18,374 bases of DNA from Discostella pseudostelligera (Eukaryota; Bacillariophyta; Thalassiosirophyceae; Thalassiosirales; Thalassiosiraceae), in contig JALLBK010000200.1 in the NCBI GenBank assembly GCA_036940085.1, forward strand, positions 1 to 18,374, written 5' to 3'. Position 1 is the stretch's first letter; each line of letters starts with the position of its first letter. Below, piece by piece: positions 11,101-18,374 of this stretch. A program made the translations under genes and the position numbers. Below the pieces are notes generated by a model. That model was given only the letters and a program-made list of their open reading frames with translations, was not told the origin of the DNA and made no database searches.

Positions 11101-14100
11101 AACGTGTGGTTAGAGTCGTCACTGCTGCCAACAGCACCGCCAATAGCCTTAGCAATGGTAGATAAAGGAATCGTCAAAGATGAACCCTGCAACACTTCCG
11201 CCAAAAGAGTTTCCCATTGACCGTTTGCACGATGTTCGCCCATAAACACTTTCCGTTGCTGAACAAAATTCGCGCCTAATACTCGTTGTGCGGATGCCCT
11301 TACAAGATCATCTCCGGTTACGCGACTTTGGCTTGAGGTTGACGAAAACAATAGCTTGAAGACAGAGCTGCTTGTTTGGCAACATGCTGCAGCCATGGAG
11401 TAGAACATATCGCTCAATTCCGACGGATGCCGCTGCTGTGCAAAAAAATATTGCAGTGCACCACGATACGCAGCAGTGGATTGCAGTCCTTCGTTGTCGC
11501 GCATTTTAATATCCCCCGTCTCATCGATAATGAATAACACTTGCACCATCGCATCAAAGTATGACCTCCAAACTCTAACGCCAAATCTGGTTAGCGACAC
11601 TAACGCACGATTGGCAGAGTCTAAAGCAGCAGATGGTGTAATGTGTTCGCGCAATTTACAAGAAGTGTCCAACCAATCTGGGTAGCACGGCGCAGCACCG
11701 AGTGTCAAACAAGCCTTGTGGAGGCGTGTAAGGGCACTCATACGCAATATATTGCCACCGTCATTTGTCGTCTCTAAGTCTGACTCCTCGGCAAGGTGGT
11801 TTGTCAATTTTTGTTGCAGCAATTTAGATCCTCGGGCGGACAATAATGATGTAGATTTCTGAAGTCGATGTGCTAGTCCCATGTCATTTGTTCCCGGGCT
11901 ACTATGCATGCTAATCAGAAACGAAACGTACAGAGGTAAAGCCTCAAAGTAAGCAAAGGTTGCGAGGATTGGAGTGATAGTTTCGGTGGTTGACGAGTTG
12001 GCCGCGTTCTTGTCTAATTCTAGCATTAAAAATGAAATTGACTCCTCGGCGTGTGCCAGTCCAGAAAATGGTGACTTGTTTGGAGTATGGTGGGGTGATT
12101 TTCCGATTTGTACCCTCGTTAACGGTGCATCGCCACAATTGTCTTGAGTCTCATCCTCCTGCATAAAATGGTATAGTTCACACATGTCCTCCCTTATTTT
12201 CACAATCCTTTCTACTGCGCCCAGTGACTTTACGCCGGCAGCTGATGAAGGACTTTCCACGGTTTTCAATGAAGCTAACTTAGCGGCAGCGTTCCACGAG
12301 CTGAAGAGTAAATGACAGCCATCGGTAGCGGATGATTCAAACCCAAAAGAGAGTGCCAATCGAATAGCAGATTCCAGATGTTCAATATCACTTATGGAAT
12401 TGCAAGCAACGTCAGAGGCGGGTGGTGTAGGTAATTGCCAATGTGCGAAGATTGATTGGTAGACGTCCTTGCTAAATTGAACGGAATGAACCTGATTACT
12501 CCCTGCAGTTGCGTAATGATTCTGATTCAGCACAAGCCTTGGGATAATAAAAGTTGAAGCTTCCACTTCCTTCGCCAATAATGATGAAAGGTTTGGACTT
12601 GACATCACTTCCATAAGCGCAATGCATAATGTGATTCCTCTTGCAAAGAAATGAGACAGATCGCAGTTCTCAACTTTAAAAGTACCAGCTTGCAATCCTT
12701 TCTCAATGAGGCTAACGAGACGTGAGAACATACGCCTTTGAACGTCTTTTGATAGCTTTGACATGGCCAATGAGAACAGACGTGCGTCGCTGAGTGAGAT
12801 TGAAACGTCGCCGTCTATTAACACCATCCCTGATGAAGCCTTCTGAAGTTGTGATGGATCCTCGACAATCAATTCAAAACTATTGAGGAAGGACACGCAA
12901 AGAAAATGTAGCTCGATCGGTTGTTGGAGATGCCGAGCGACGGATACATCATCGATACCAGCTGAATGATCAGCGGTAGACCTCGAGGCAAGGAGAATCA
13001 TTGGAGTCACTAAGGAATGTTGCACTGCAGACAGATGGAGAGGCCATAAATCTGCGCCGTCGAATTCAGCCGTTTTGACATCCTTCCATGAGCTTCTTGC
13101 AATGTTGTTAAAATTTGCCCGTGACCCTTGACCACAGACATCGTCATCGTCACAAACACTCTGCAAGAGCTCCTTCTCGGCTTCGACAATGGCACGGAAA
13201 ACCAGTAATCTCTTGATTGGGTGATCCAGAAAATGCATTTGTCCCCCTCCACCTCCCACTAAGATCGAAAAGTGTGTGTGGCACGCCCACAGATGACGTT
13301 CCCAGAGTTCAAACAAATTGGAGACTTCAAGCATTGAATAAATTCGGTCCTTGCTAAATCCATTCGCACCAGAACTAAAGTTGAGACCGCCAATGGAACT
13401 AATGTCGGAGTCACTCAATGCGCTTGTCGCCGCTGATAAATTAATGTCATTCACCGCAAGGCTTAATCTAGGACGAACAAGCGATGCCTCAAGCCGATAT
13501 CCTAATTTGATGAAGTCTATTGCCATATTTGTGCTGAAGCAGGTACGAAGGTGTGATCGAATGCAAAGAGCTGCCAAGGCCCCTGCGTTCTCGACGGGTG
13601 ACGTGGTTCTCATTTTGTCGACATCAGATAAAGATTGGGCTAGTACATGAAGTGCATCTGATGCTAGAACGCTGCGGGTGTATGTTTTCCTGCGTAAAAG
13701 GTGAAACACGCAACAGCATCATGAATAGATGAACAGTGATAGGTATTGTGTGATGAAAAATATTTCGCCATCCATCTTCACAACCTGCTCACTCACCTCG
13801 GATACAGTTTCTGCCCAGACATCTCCGTTAAAGAGGGAGCCGCTTCAGTGGCACAACGTATCTTTTTCTTAGACGCTGTAGATTTCTTTTTATTCAACAA
13901 CGGCTTGGCACTGATGCAGCTTTCACTACCCTGGCAGTGCATGTCGGAACTAAAGTTGTAGCAAACTCGAATAATAACCAAGAGGCTTTGCAGGAGGGAT
14001 GCTATTGCATCATCATAGACGGTGGTGTTGGTGCTGCCATCGGGACTGATCTGCGCACGGACGTACAGCGCAAGGATGTCGGCTTGGTTAGACCTTCCTG

Positions 14101-17100
14101 ATGAGTATGCTGAGATGGTGGATGCATCGACGCCCGAAGAGCGTTTTTCAGAACCAGCAGTAGATACAGCAATATCGGCCATGGAGTCTTCGAAGGAAGA
14201 AGCTCCTGCCCGCGCCGAAAGGTTTGCTTCGACAAGTTTAGGATCTTTGCGAGTGATATTGAGTGGATCATTAAGCCGATAAGTGTTCAGCACTGATGGC
14301 GGTATTGATGCAGGTGTTTTTGCTACGGACGATGGTAATGGCGATGCCGTTCTCCCAGTGTCTCTGTCCTCTGACAGCACACTATTCAAGCTTTCGGAGA
14401 ACTGACAAACTGCTAAAGAAAAAAGCTTCGCATCCACTACTACGGCCGAGCCGCTCTCTCGCACCTTCTCATAACACTGGAAAAAGCACCCCAATGCCAC
14501 TGCAGAGCCAAGTGCCATTATCTTACTCATGCTATCGCTGGAGCTTGCTATGAATGAACTGGACGCTACCACTCGACCGAGAGTTTCAAGCGTTCGATGC
14601 ATGAAGGGATAGTAATAGTTTGCGATGGTGGCACTACTTTCCTTTGGGCTGACAACGGTAGTGGCGGGGCTGGGTCGTCGCCCTGATGGGCTCATGGCAA
14701 GGCCGAAAAAGGAATCGTCATCGTTCACAAGTACGAACTCATTTCTCGGCAGACCATTGCAACTCCCGGTATTGTCCTTCTCAATGTTGAAATTATCATT
14801 CATGGTATTCAAGTGACGTTCGATCAAGTATTTCGTTAGTACTGCAGTCTCGTCGCGAATATCCGGGCGAACCCAAACTGACGGATATGATACCCGTTTA
14901 TTTATGCTGTGGCCACCAACCCGACTGCGTGGCGAAGAGGTTGTTTGCGCCGTCCGACTAGCACGCGGACTGCCAATGGCAACAGTTGTATTGGTAGAGC
15001 TCTTGGTAGTTTTCGATCGTTGTCGCGAACTGCGTCGCACTCCAGATGTAATGTCGGCTGCGGTTGCGGCGGCGGTAACAGACGCGGTCGGAGCGGCCAT
15101 ATTTGCCTCGGTAGAAGGGTTTGATTCAGTTGGCTTCACCTCATCATCAACCGCTGACACAACTCCACCGCCCCCCAATACGGCCTTGATATACTCATCC
15201 ATCCAGCCTGCACTCGGAGGGCTCATCCCTCCTGTGACACCAGCATCGTAGACCATGTCAATAACTGCTGATACGAAGATAACCAGGGCTAGATTTCCCG
15301 GTACTGCTGTACTACTCCCATCGCCAATGCTACGGTCCATCGTTTCCATGATGTCTGAATCGAAACCGAAGGATGAATGATGTTTCGCGGATGAGCTAGA
15401 AGATTTGTCATTTCCCTTCTTTCTCTTTTTTCTCTTCGTGGACGATGCCACCGCAGTCAATGTTGAATCTACTACTCCTTTGGAGAGTGGTAACGACGGA
15501 GCAACCACGGAAGCTTTCCCGGGAATATCCTTCGTAACCGCCGCGGAGTTGGGACTAGTCATCATCTCCATGACAGGTCCCCATGCATTGGCATTACTCA
15601 ACATGACCGCACCCATGTCCAATAATCGCTTCTGACCAGAGCACAACCATCCAAATGCAAGGACGGCCCACCTTCGGATGGATACGTGACAATCGAATGA
15701 GATGTGATTTTCTATTCTCGATGATAATATTGTGGATAGCTCGGAATAAATATCGGCGCTGGAATAAAGAGGAGTGGACATCGGACGCATATCCTTTGAC
15801 GCTTGTTTGCCTCCTCCTCTTCCTCCTCGCTTGACACCAGATGAGGACGCGGAAGTGGACACTGTCCTGCTTGTCTTCTTCGGAGGTTCGGCAATACCTC
15901 CATCCTCCTCCTCTTCCCCTCCTCGAGTGTATTTATTCTCTGTCATTGAATAATCATGTAGGACAAGTGAAATCAACCTTTTGGAATCTGCCTCCTCCAC
16001 CTCCACAAATACCATATCCGTTACCTCTAGGCAAATTTGGACAAGGTAGTCACTCTCGGTGATAGGGCCCCTCCCAACAACATCGTCTTCGACATTTACG
16101 TGCAACGAATTATGCCCCAATTGTTCAAGGGTGGTGGTAGTCGTCGTCGTCATCGTAGCACCAGGATGTCGTGGATATTGAAACTCAATCCTATATTCTG
16201 CCATAATACGTGAGAATAGAGTATTCCACATGGATATTGTTTCCGTTCCCATGGTGAGATGGGCATGTCCCACCAAAGACGATGATGACGACAATGCTGT
16301 TGTTGGAGTAGTAGCTGCAGTAGTGATTGATGGAGAAAAGGACATACCGCCACCGCCACCACCACCACCACTTCCGTGAGGAGAGGTGGGACCACCCATT
16401 CCACTCAGAGAGGCAGACATCATTCTCGTTGACGCTGCTGCTGCGGATGTACTCGTAGTAGTTGTAGCTGCGGTTGTCCCCCACGGACCATCCATGCCAG
16501 ATGAATACGTGGCCGTCGATGGAGATAATGAAGTTGTTGTTGTTGAGGAGGAGCACGCTGCGGATGCAGTATAATTGCGCAATGTACCGCAAGTGGGTGA
16601 CAATACCGAACTCGTCGAAAGTAATTTGGGACGTGGGGACAATTGAAATGACATTTCAAGGGTTAGTAGACTTGTCCACAGAGATTTGCGCAATATGGTC
16701 CGTTCGATGATGGTGATAGTTTGAGCGTCGTCATTGTTGTTGACATCGCCAAGCAGCTTCCCCAATATCTCCATACCATACAATGCACCCATGACACCAC
16801 TCGACAGTGCTCGGCCAACCGCTGCCTTGGCATGGGACATGGAGAGTCGTTTCGTCTCATCGTTGTTCATTCCGGTTGTGGTGGCGCCTGCTGAACTACT
16901 GTCTCCCCCCGCCATCTTGGCCACGGTGCTGCTGCTGCTGCTGGTAGTAGCAGTAGTCGTCGACGCGGCGACAGGGTACTGCTCACTCCCAGTCTTCTTC
17001 CTTCCCTCGTGCAATGCCGACGATGAGGAGGATGGTGGAATCATTGTCTCCCGCGAGGAAAGGCCACTTCCACTTCCACCTCCACTACTACCACTACCAC

Positions 17101-18374
17101 CAACACCCCCTCCTCCTCCTCCTCCGCGACCAATGACAAGGGGAGCAGCACCAAACATTTCATCATTGTGGGTAGCATCATCAAGTAATGGTAACTTCGA
17201 TCGACTACTGCCAATGGTAGTCTTCGTGGTCGCCGTCGTCGTGGCTATTCCTCCTCCTCCAACTCCACCACCTCCCCCCCCAGCCCTCGAACTGCCCACT
17301 GGACTTGGACGGGGAGACAATGTTGTTGAGGCAGTAGCAGACGTCGTCGTCGTCGTCGTTGCAGACAAAGAAGACTTGCTACTGCTGCTACTACTACTGT
17401 TAGTATTGGCCTTNCGTCGTCGTCGTCGTCGTTGCAGACAAAGAAGACTTGCTACTGCTGCTACTACTACTGTTAGTATTGGCCTTGGTAATACATTCCA
17501 ACAATGGTCGATCATTGACCAAACATGTCATGAGTGGATGGGAGAGAGAGATTAGTAGAATGGCAATGTTGCGCCGTTGTCGTCTCTCGTTGTCCGTCGT
17601 CTCCGCCGCCACCATCGCTGCATCCGTGGTAGTAGCCGCCGAAGCCGAAGCCGAAGTAGTAGCAGTCGCCGCCGCCTCTGTGGAAGTGGTAGTAGTCGAA
17701 GAAGGAGGAGGAGGAGGAGTAGGAGAATTCCTCTTCCAATGGGAAAGCAAGGTATTAATCGCCTGTGTCGTTGCCAAGAGTAGATGAGCATCGTGGACAC
17801 TACTACTACTGCTGCTGCTATTCTTGCTTCCATCCCCTCCTCCTCCTCCTCCTCCCCATGATTCTCCATGCCCCTCCCCCCCCTCCTGGCGGCGGCCAAT
17901 ATCCATGACATCATTCATGATTTTTCGCCTTCGTCCTAATAGAGCTGCTGCTACTGCTGATGCTGTTGTTGTTGTTGTACCACCCCCCCCCAATAATAAT
18001 GCTGTATTGTCGCCCAAGGTAGTAGTATTCCCCGTTCCAGTATTGCTATTACTACCGCTAGTACTACTACTACTACTGCTACAATCCTTTGGATTCCGCT
18101 TCTTCTTTGAATTCTTCTTGGGTTCCTTCTTTGTCTTCTTTTTAATGGTGGTGGCGGCGATAGTAGTAGTCTTCTTCAGCCTTTTCGAATTGCTGGAAGA
18201 GGTGGAGGAAGAGGCGGCAGTGGTGGTGGTGGTGGAGGCTTTAGCTCCTGCCATGATGGTAGAAGTAGCAGCAGAGGTGGTAGCATTCATGTTGTTGTTG
18301 TTGTTGTTGCGGCTACTACTACTACTACTTGTGGTAGCGGCGATAGTAGTAGCTGTGGATGGAGAATTAGCAGC
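1294..18374 (-). CDS. UBR4: UBR4/BIG/Pushover-family giant protein, 5'-partial, 11 exons
   Basis: This is one spliced gene. Exons in gene order: 18374-13797, 13689-9561, 9482-9459, 9382-7942, 7871-5357, 5283-4548, 4478-2984, 2903-2852, 2777-2652, 2570-2259, 2176-1294. Every junction is GT-AG and every phase matches. After removing 73 nt of duplicated sequence at 17414, the total is 5405 codons plus stop, open at the 5' edge. Family proteins (human UBR4 about 5180 residues, plant BIG about 5100) bind type 1 and 2 N-degrons through the UBR box and act as very large cytosolic E3 scaffolds. Visible in order are the UBR box (2852-2923), a WD40-like propeller (about 3036-3503), a beta-rich domain (about 3519-3671), a ZZ-like finger (3946-3974), a GRF-like finger (4208-4246), a CxxC cluster (4937-4983), and a coiled-coil and armadillo-like tail. 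The C-terminal catalytic region of the family is not encoded here. Family assignment is strong; function in this organism is inferred. Confidence 0.93.
2177..2258 (-). other. Intron 10 (82 nt)
   Basis: It runs gtaggt ... ttctgcatag in phase 2. It joins SRARS to LLNIART. It is the last intron found. Confidence 0.9.
2259..2570 (-). CDS. UBR4: Exon 10: helical/coiled segment with Ser-Lys-rich end
   Basis: It starts FQRSMAMLRVANKRLVELRD after acceptor ttctacttag (GG+G gives Gly). The N-terminal half has charged heptad-like helix character; the family has a similar helix just after the zinc cluster. It then gives YGPQLKRALLGGMPKLEGMD and an acidic-to-basic low-complexity end (DDEDETNKKSGSSRSKSSS). 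It ends in phase 2 at AGGAG|gtaggt. Confidence 0.9.
2571..2651 (-). other. Intron 9 (81 nt)
   Basis: It runs gtaagc ... ttctacttag in phase 2. It joins MDEDG to FQRSMAM. Confidence 0.9.
2652..2777 (-). CDS. UBR4: Exon 9: INYD...CVECGYC end of zinc cluster
   Basis: The spliced codon CA+T gives His, followed by INYDGLDAFLCVECGYC and a GGFSYEL segment. C4977, C4980 and C4983 close the cluster begun in exon 7. The INYD..D.FLC..CG pattern is shared across UBR4/BIG proteins. A short Ala/Leu-rich helix and an acidic end (MDEDG) follow. The exon ends in phase 2 at GACGG|gtaagc. Confidence 0.94.
2778..2851 (-). other. Intron 8 (74 nt)
   Basis: It runs gtgagt ... cttgcacag in phase 2. It splits the zinc cluster between CRKCR and HINYD. 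Confidence 0.93.
2852..2903 (-). CDS. UBR4: Exon 8: 52-nt exon, CxxC/CxxC core of zinc cluster
   Basis: Between acceptor atcttcag and donor gtgagt, this short exon reads (G)GC-GTT-TGC..., that is VCGNCGEVAFQCRKCR, providing C4951, C4954, C4961 and C4964. This is a hallmark of the UBR4/BIG family (VCGNCGE...C.KCR.INY). It enters in phase 1 and leaves in phase 2, so skipping it would shift the frame. The usual gene-finding signal is weak because of its length, but the family match is near perfect. Confidence 0.94.
2904..2983 (-). other. Intron 7 (80 nt)
   Basis: It runs gtacga ... tatcttcag in phase 1. It splits the zinc cluster between HNAHG and VCGNCG. Confidence 0.93.
2984..4478 (-). CDS. 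UBR4: Exon 7: scaffold, conserved beta-segment and start of CxxC zinc cluster
   Basis: It starts FRKLLQRSQDIL after acceptor tatcaaacag. The first two thirds are helical. Around 3545-3480 there is a small Cys/His-rich patch (C4764-x4-C4769-x2-C4772-H) followed by a Lys/Ser/Pro linker, possibly a lineage-specific loop. From about 3340 comes a conserved family segment (VTVSEPRGRLVKSIGVYFSP, then LARGASEATCKLK and FYEEFYEKASN) directly before the zinc cluster. NCPRCTRQVHNAHG at 3022-2984 gives C4937 and C4940. The exon ends CAT G in phase 1 at gtacga. Confidence 0.92.
4479..4547 (-). other. Intron 6 (69 nt)
   Basis: It runs gtaaat ... tatcaaacag in phase 0. It is the shortest intron found. Confidence 0.88.
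4548..5283 (-). CDS. UBR4: Exon 6: GRF-like zinc finger plus helical segment
   Basis: The exon opens (AG+A gives Arg) with FICEVHGVPAV, then RRFYVC and QRCNYFKW. C4208, H4211, C4233 and C4241 are the likely zinc ligands, in the order C-x2-H-G ... FY-x-C ... C-x2-F-x-W seen in GRF-type zinc fingers. A second Cys (C4220) and several Arg/Lys residues sit between the ligand pairs. The remainder is helical scaffold with a short Ser-rich loop (SSSFPSIKTEAEKMQD at about 4935-4885). It ends FGFQ in phase 0 at donor gtaaat (4547). Confidence 0.9.
5160..5276 (-). other. GRF-like zinc finger
   Basis: Residues 4208-4246 read C-x2-H-G, then a basic stretch, R-R-F-Y-V-C, and R-C-N-Y-F-K-W. The order and aromatic positions fit zf-GRF, a nucleic-acid-binding finger elsewhere (for example in TTF2 and NEIL3). 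Its role in this protein is unknown. Confidence 0.65.
5284..5356 (-). other. Intron 5 (73 nt)
   Basis: It runs gtgatt ... tttttaag in phase 2, directly before the GRF-like finger. The acceptor is AAG with a T-rich tract. Confidence 0.88.
5357..7871 (-). CDS. UBR4: Exon 5: propeller end, beta-rich UBR4-type domain, ZZ-like finger
   Basis: It begins at acceptor attctacag, giving (G)AA-TTC-CTG, and carries straight on through 7770-7680, so there is no intron there. YLTLLASSGSLLWFGE (about 7530-7480) is the last propeller strand set. About 7415-6960 encodes a conserved beta-rich domain with LILGGDFVGKDPK, RWYDFHLTDEE and IIDSVEVYARA. The spacing and residues match the segment after the propeller in human UBR4 (RWFDF..T.EE ... 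MIDAVKIYG), recalled from knowledge of the family. Helical scaffold follows. A ZZ-like finger lies at 6135-6050 with CDSC and LCKRCYELG only. The exon ends in phase 2 at CCAAG|gtgatt. Confidence 0.93.
6046..6135 (-). other. ZZ-like zinc finger, incomplete ligand set
   Basis: C3946-x2-C3949 and the later DIDLC3970-x2-C3973-YELG match the first and third Cys pairs of ZZ fingers at the position where UBR4/BIG carry a ZZ domain. The usual second CxxC (CTxC before D-x-DLC) is replaced by a stretch with no Cys (TLGGEM), and no His pair follows at the expected place (NDQNDPVI). At most one zinc site remains. Confidence 0.8.
7872..7941 (-). other. Intron 4 (70 nt)
   Basis: It runs gtatgt ... cattctacag in phase 1, within the propeller. 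It has an open frame on its 5' side, so retention would give a shortened product ending at 7766. Confidence 0.9.
7942..9382 (-). CDS. UBR4: Exon 4: end of UBR box and first part of WD40-like beta-propeller
   Basis: It begins ICHKGHDIGYSRKSSFFCDC, completing the UBR box with C2888, H2889, H2892, C2904 and C2906 and the later C2921 and C2923. A helical stretch follows (to about 8940), then a beta-rich region with blade-like units such as GLAINSENNRHLLVWG (about 8610-8560) and HLVAVCGSVVHVFDLKRA (about 8420-8370). This corresponds to the propeller that follows the UBR box in UBR4/BIG. The exon ends in phase 1 at TTTG|gtatgt (7941). The same frame reads on through the intron to a stop at 7766, but that extension loses family similarity. 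Confidence 0.93.
9383..9458 (-). other. Intron 3 (76 nt)
   Basis: It runs gtatgt ... ccttctcag in phase 0. It separates the 24-nt micro-exon from the CHKGH part of the UBR box. Confidence 0.9.
9459..9482 (-). CDS. UBR4: Exon 3: 24-nt micro-exon inside the UBR box
   Basis: The eight codons read GCCSLCVR. They lie between acceptor ttttctag and donor gtatgt, with phase 0 on both sides. They supply the middle of the UBR zinc finger (C2881 and C2884, plus an extra C2880), aligned with the G.C..C...CH segment of animal and plant UBR4. Joining exons 2, 3 and 4 gives an uninterrupted UBR box; omitting this exon removes two expected zinc ligands without changing the frame. The evidence is strong because both introns are canonical and the product fits the family exactly. 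Gene predictors commonly miss exons this short. Confidence 0.9.
9483..9560 (-). other. Intron 2 (78 nt)
   Basis: It runs gtgcgc ... ccttttctag in phase 0, inside the UBR box. The donor is weaker than most in this gene. Confidence 0.88.
9561..13689 (-). CDS. UBR4: Exon 2: helical scaffold ending in the first half of the UBR box
   Basis: This 4129-nt exon (window residues 1502-2878) starts after acceptor acgcag (AG+G gives Arg) and ends in phase 0 at GAAAAG|gtgcgc. Most of it is Leu/Ala-rich helical sequence of armadillo or HEAT character with few low-complexity runs, unlike exon 1. I recognise no catalytic motif before its end. The last 27 codons begin the UBR zinc finger: C2852, then EQHWYNCYTC carrying C2869 and C2872, with the QHWY.C.TC signature that UBR4/BIG members share. 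An eight-residue run (VDDTCVTL) just before it resembles the linker often found ahead of UBR boxes. The reading frame continues only 3 codons past the donor. Confidence 0.92.
13690..13796 (-). other. Intron 1 (107 nt)
   Basis: It runs gtgagt ... tttacgcag in phase 2. It is the longest intron found and the only one in the first 8.7 kb of coding sequence. Splicing joins YPR to KTYTRSVL in frame. Confidence 0.92.
13797..18374 (-). CDS. UBR4: Exon 1: low-complexity N-terminal region with helical islands (5'-partial)
   Basis: The frame is open from the window edge. The first in-frame ATG is at 18290, preceded in frame by six AAC (Asn) and five AGT (Ser) codons with no stop, so the true start may be this ATG or lie beyond the window. 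Long Ser, Thr, Gly and Ala runs alternate with ordinary helical stretches, for example around 17560-17500, 16860-16640 (LYGMEILGKLLGDV), 16250-15950 (DYLVQICLEVTDMVFVEVEE) and 15760-15590 (WAVLAFGWLCSGQKRLLDMG). I take these islands as the scaffold helices of the family N-terminus, interrupted by repeat expansions. Two lysine-rich clusters lie at 18185-18087 and 15439-15401. The frame breaks at N 17414 but is continuous (1501 codons plus 2 nt) if the flanking duplication is collapsed. The donor GAG|gtgagt at 13796 leaves phase 2. Confidence 0.85.
16346..16371. repeat. (CCA/CCG)n simple repeat coding poly-Gly
   Basis: A ccgccaccgccaccaccacc-type tract is read on the minus strand as a run of glycine in exon 1. 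Confidence 0.85.
17342..17486. repeat. Exact 72-nt direct duplication flanking a single N (assembly join)
   Basis: 17342-17413 and 17415-17486 are identical over 72 nt, from cgtcgtcgt to ttggcctt, and are separated only by N at 17414. The spacing of 73 nt breaks the exon 1 frame. Removing one copy and the N restores one frame from 18374 to 13797. The pattern is what arises when two contig ends covering the same sequence are placed side by side instead of merged. Confidence 0.93.
17414..17414. other. Single ambiguous base (assembly gap marker)
   Basis: This is the only N in the window, at the junction of the two 72-nt copies. Confidence 0.95.
17836..17855. repeat. (CCT)n simple repeat coding poly-Gly
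   Basis: Tandem cct units are read on the minus strand as a glycine run (GGGGGGG) in exon 1. Similar short CTC/CCT tracts occur at about 17108-17126 and 15895-15922. Confidence 0.85.
18291..18329. repeat. (GTT)6 and (CTA)n microsatellites coding poly-Asn and poly-Ser
   Basis: gtt x6 at 18291-18309 and cta/act units at 18313-18329 lie directly upstream of the first in-frame ATG (18290). They read in frame as six Asn and a Ser run, so they may be coding or 5' UTR. Confidence 0.8.

Noticed and set aside
17342..17486. Genuine tandem duplication or frameshift making a pseudogene
   Set aside because: The exact identity, lone N between copies and restored frame fit a contig-join artefact better. 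The rest of the gene has no disabling change.
16734..17555. 273-codon plus-strand open frame, proline/valine-rich
   Set aside because: It is exactly antisense to the trinucleotide-repeat-rich exon 1, which tends to keep several frames open. It has no domain-like sequence and also crosses the N and the duplicated segment.
18050..18374. CRISPR-like or satellite array at the right edge
   Set aside because: The repeats are trinucleotide microsatellites read in frame as Ser, Thr and Asn codons. There are no spaced repeats of uniform length.

Overview
The window is eukaryotic nuclear DNA and is filled by one giant gene on the minus strand. I read the gene as a UBR4/BIG/Pushover-family protein, the N-recognin-type E3 ligase scaffold known as UBR4 in animals and BIG in plants. 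The coding sequence enters open at the right edge (18374) and stops at 1294. I can follow it through 11 exons joined by 10 short GT-AG introns of 69 to 107 nt. All reading phases agree, giving 5405 residues plus a stop once one assembly artefact is collapsed. Residue numbers below count from 18374 as codon 1 in that collapsed reading, so they are window numbers and not true protein numbers. Short introns, mid-range base composition and long Ser/Thr/Gly/Ala runs suggest a stramenopile, most likely a centric diatom. That is an inference; no taxonomic marker is present.

Layout in gene order (right to left). Exon 1 (18374-13797) has a low-complexity, lysine-cluster-bearing N-terminal part with islands of helical sequence. 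It contains a single N flanked by an exact 72-nt duplication (17342-17413 and 17415-17486); collapsing it restores one open frame. Exon 2 (13689-9561) is about 1376 codons of mostly helical scaffold and ends inside the UBR box. Exon 3 is a 24-nt micro-exon (9482-9459) inside the same zinc finger. Exon 4 (9382-7942) finishes the UBR box and begins a WD40-like beta-propeller. Exon 5 (7871-5357) ends the propeller, then carries a conserved beta-rich domain and a ZZ-like finger that lacks several ligands. Exon 6 (5283-4548) opens with a GRF-like zinc finger. Exons 7 to 9 (4478-2652) carry the multi-CxxC zinc cluster typical of the family. Exons 10 and 11 (2570-1294) encode a coiled-coil and armadillo-like tail.

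The reading frame ends at 1294, close to where animal and plant members would enter the C-terminal catalytic region (E3_UbLigase_R4, with the hemiRING/UZI module in human UBR4). I see no continuation of it in the remaining 1.29 kb. The last 1293 bases hold no gene I can support.

The domain order UBR box, propeller, beta-rich domain, ZZ-like, zinc cluster, armadillo tail matches UBR4/BIG. The observations most worth a second look are the micro-exon inside the UBR box, the stop before the catalytic domain, the eroded ZZ finger, the CxxHG GRF-like finger, and the N-terminal expansion.
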